Source of the DNA: Pseudomonadota bacterium
GTDB taxonomy: Bacteria; Pseudomonadota; Gammaproteobacteria; Steroidobacterales; Steroidobacteraceae
Assembly: GCA_021780395.1 (NCBI GenBank)
Contig: JAJXYU010000139.1
Location: 1 to 6,003 of the forward strand
Reading direction: 5' to 3'
DNA length: 6,003 nt
Part shown: piece after piece, positions 5,316 to 6,003 of the stretch
How the letters are laid out: each line of letters starts with the position of its first letter
Numbering within the stretch: position 1 is the first letter of the stretch
Made by a program: the position numbers and the translations under genes
Notes under the pieces: model-generated
Seen by the model: the letters and a program-made list of their open reading frames with translations, nothing else
What the model was told of the DNA's origin: nothing
Database searches by the model: none

Positions 5316-6003
5316 TCGTCGACGACTCGAAGTCGGCTCGCGTCGTGTTGAGCCGGATGCTCGAGAAGTACGGAATCGACGTGGACATGGCGGAGTCCGC
5401 CGAGCAGGCGATCGAGTATCTCGAACACCAGCGACCCGACGCGATCTTCATGGACCACCTGATGCCCGGCATGGACGGGTTGCAGGCCGTGAAGGTGATC
5501 AAGGCGGATCCGCGCAATGCGACCGTTCCGATCATGATGTACACCTCGCAGGAAGGGGAGTTGTACGTCGGTCAGGCCCGCGCGCTCGGCGCGTTCGGCG
5601 TGTTGCCGAAGCAGGTCCGGCCGGTCGACGTGTCGAAGGTGCTGTACGAACTGCACTTGTTGCCGGAACGGCGCGACTCCGAGGGGTCGGCGCTCGCGCC
5701 GGTCGACGTGGAAGCGCCGATGGCGGCGAAGCCGACGCCGGCGCCGGCGGTCGCCGACGGGGCCAAGCGGATCGAGACCGCGATCCGCGAACAGTCGGCC
5801 GACCTGCGCCGCTTCGTCGTCGCAAGTCTCGACAGTTTCGCGGCACGGATCGTCGGCGAGGTCCGCGATCACGCGGTCAGGTCGCCGGTCGAACCCGCAC
5901 CGCCCCCGCCGCAGCGACCGCCGTGGCCATGGATCGCCGCGACCGCGGTCGTCGCGCTCGCGGCGATCGCCTTCGGCGTGCTGTGGATGGGGACGCGCGC
6001 GCG
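5297..6003 (+). CDS. Response regulator receiver protein with a C-terminal membrane helix (partial)
   Basis: The gene is open to the window edge, with 235 codons visible and no stop. Residues 1-122 form a CheY-like receiver: acidic pair D9-D10 in LIVDDS, phospho-acceptor D53 in FMDHLMPGMDG, T83 in MMYTS and K105 in LPKQ. All active-site residues are intact, so phosphorylation by a histidine kinase is expected. After the receiver come an Ala/Pro linker (132-153), a charged helical segment (156-194) that could form a coiled coil, a proline stretch (PAPPPPQRPPWPW, 200-212) and a hydrophobic helix (about 211-232). No DNA-binding or enzymatic output domain is visible. The layout suggests a regulator held at the inner membrane; whether a periplasmic domain follows is beyond the window. 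The start ATG at 5297 is the only sensible one in frame. Confidence 0.88.
   Translation, partial: MRKRALIVDDSKSARVVLSRMLEKYGIDVDMAESAEQAIEYLEHQRPDAIFMDHLMPGMDGLQAVKVIKADPRNATVPIMMYTSQEGELYVGQARALGAFGVLPKQVRPVDVSKVLYELHLLPERRDSEGSALAPVDVEAPMAAKPTPAPAVADGAKRIETAIREQSADLRRFVVASLDSFAARIVGEVRDHAVRSPVEPAPPPPQRPPWPWIAATAVVALAAIAFGVLWMGTRA

Noticed and set aside
3800..5872. 690-codon open frame on the minus strand
   Set aside because: Opposite yadG, yadH, the small gene and the receiver gene, all with firm or good evidence. Its low-complexity R/D/H/E composition marks it as an antisense artefact.

Overview
The window is GC-rich and densely coded, with codon use and protein families typical of a gammaproteobacterium. 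The best lineage clues are a FlhC-family regulator with its four-cysteine zinc site, a family largely confined to beta- and gammaproteobacteria, and an ABC pair very close to Escherichia coli YadG/YadH. No rRNA, tRNA, CRISPR array, insertion sequence or phage gene is visible. The species cannot be named from sequence alone.

Left half (81-2391, minus strand): three genes read leftward, apparently as one operon. First is a FlhC-like transcriptional regulator (2391-1819), then the NADH pyrophosphatase/NAD-decapping Nudix enzyme NudC (1807-869), then a TSUP (TauE/SafE-type) membrane permease (926-81). The first gap is 11 bp and the last two genes appear to overlap. The operon ends in a very strong GC hairpin (35-83).

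Centre (2392-2561): an AT-rich stretch of about 70 bp inside a GC-rich background separates the minus operon from a divergent plus-strand gene. It carries a good sigma70-type promoter to the right and a weaker one to the left, with overlapping -35 elements. Fragments here resemble the E. coli FlhDC box. The right-hand gene (2562-3134) belongs to no family I can name with certainty, but its second half aligns without gaps to the core of E. coli FlhD recalled from memory. The centre may therefore be a split, divergent FlhC-like/FlhD-like regulator pair. This is the most interesting point in the window.

Right half (3222-6003, plus strand): a yadG-yadH ABC-2 exporter pair with a 4-bp ATGA overlap, a 70-residue lysine-rich protein of unknown function, and a response regulator that runs off the window edge. 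That regulator has a complete receiver domain, a linker, a helical segment and a proline-rich stretch, and then a predicted membrane helix instead of a DNA-binding output domain. The exporter pair probably has its own promoter and a very short mRNA leader. The last two genes may form a separate unit.
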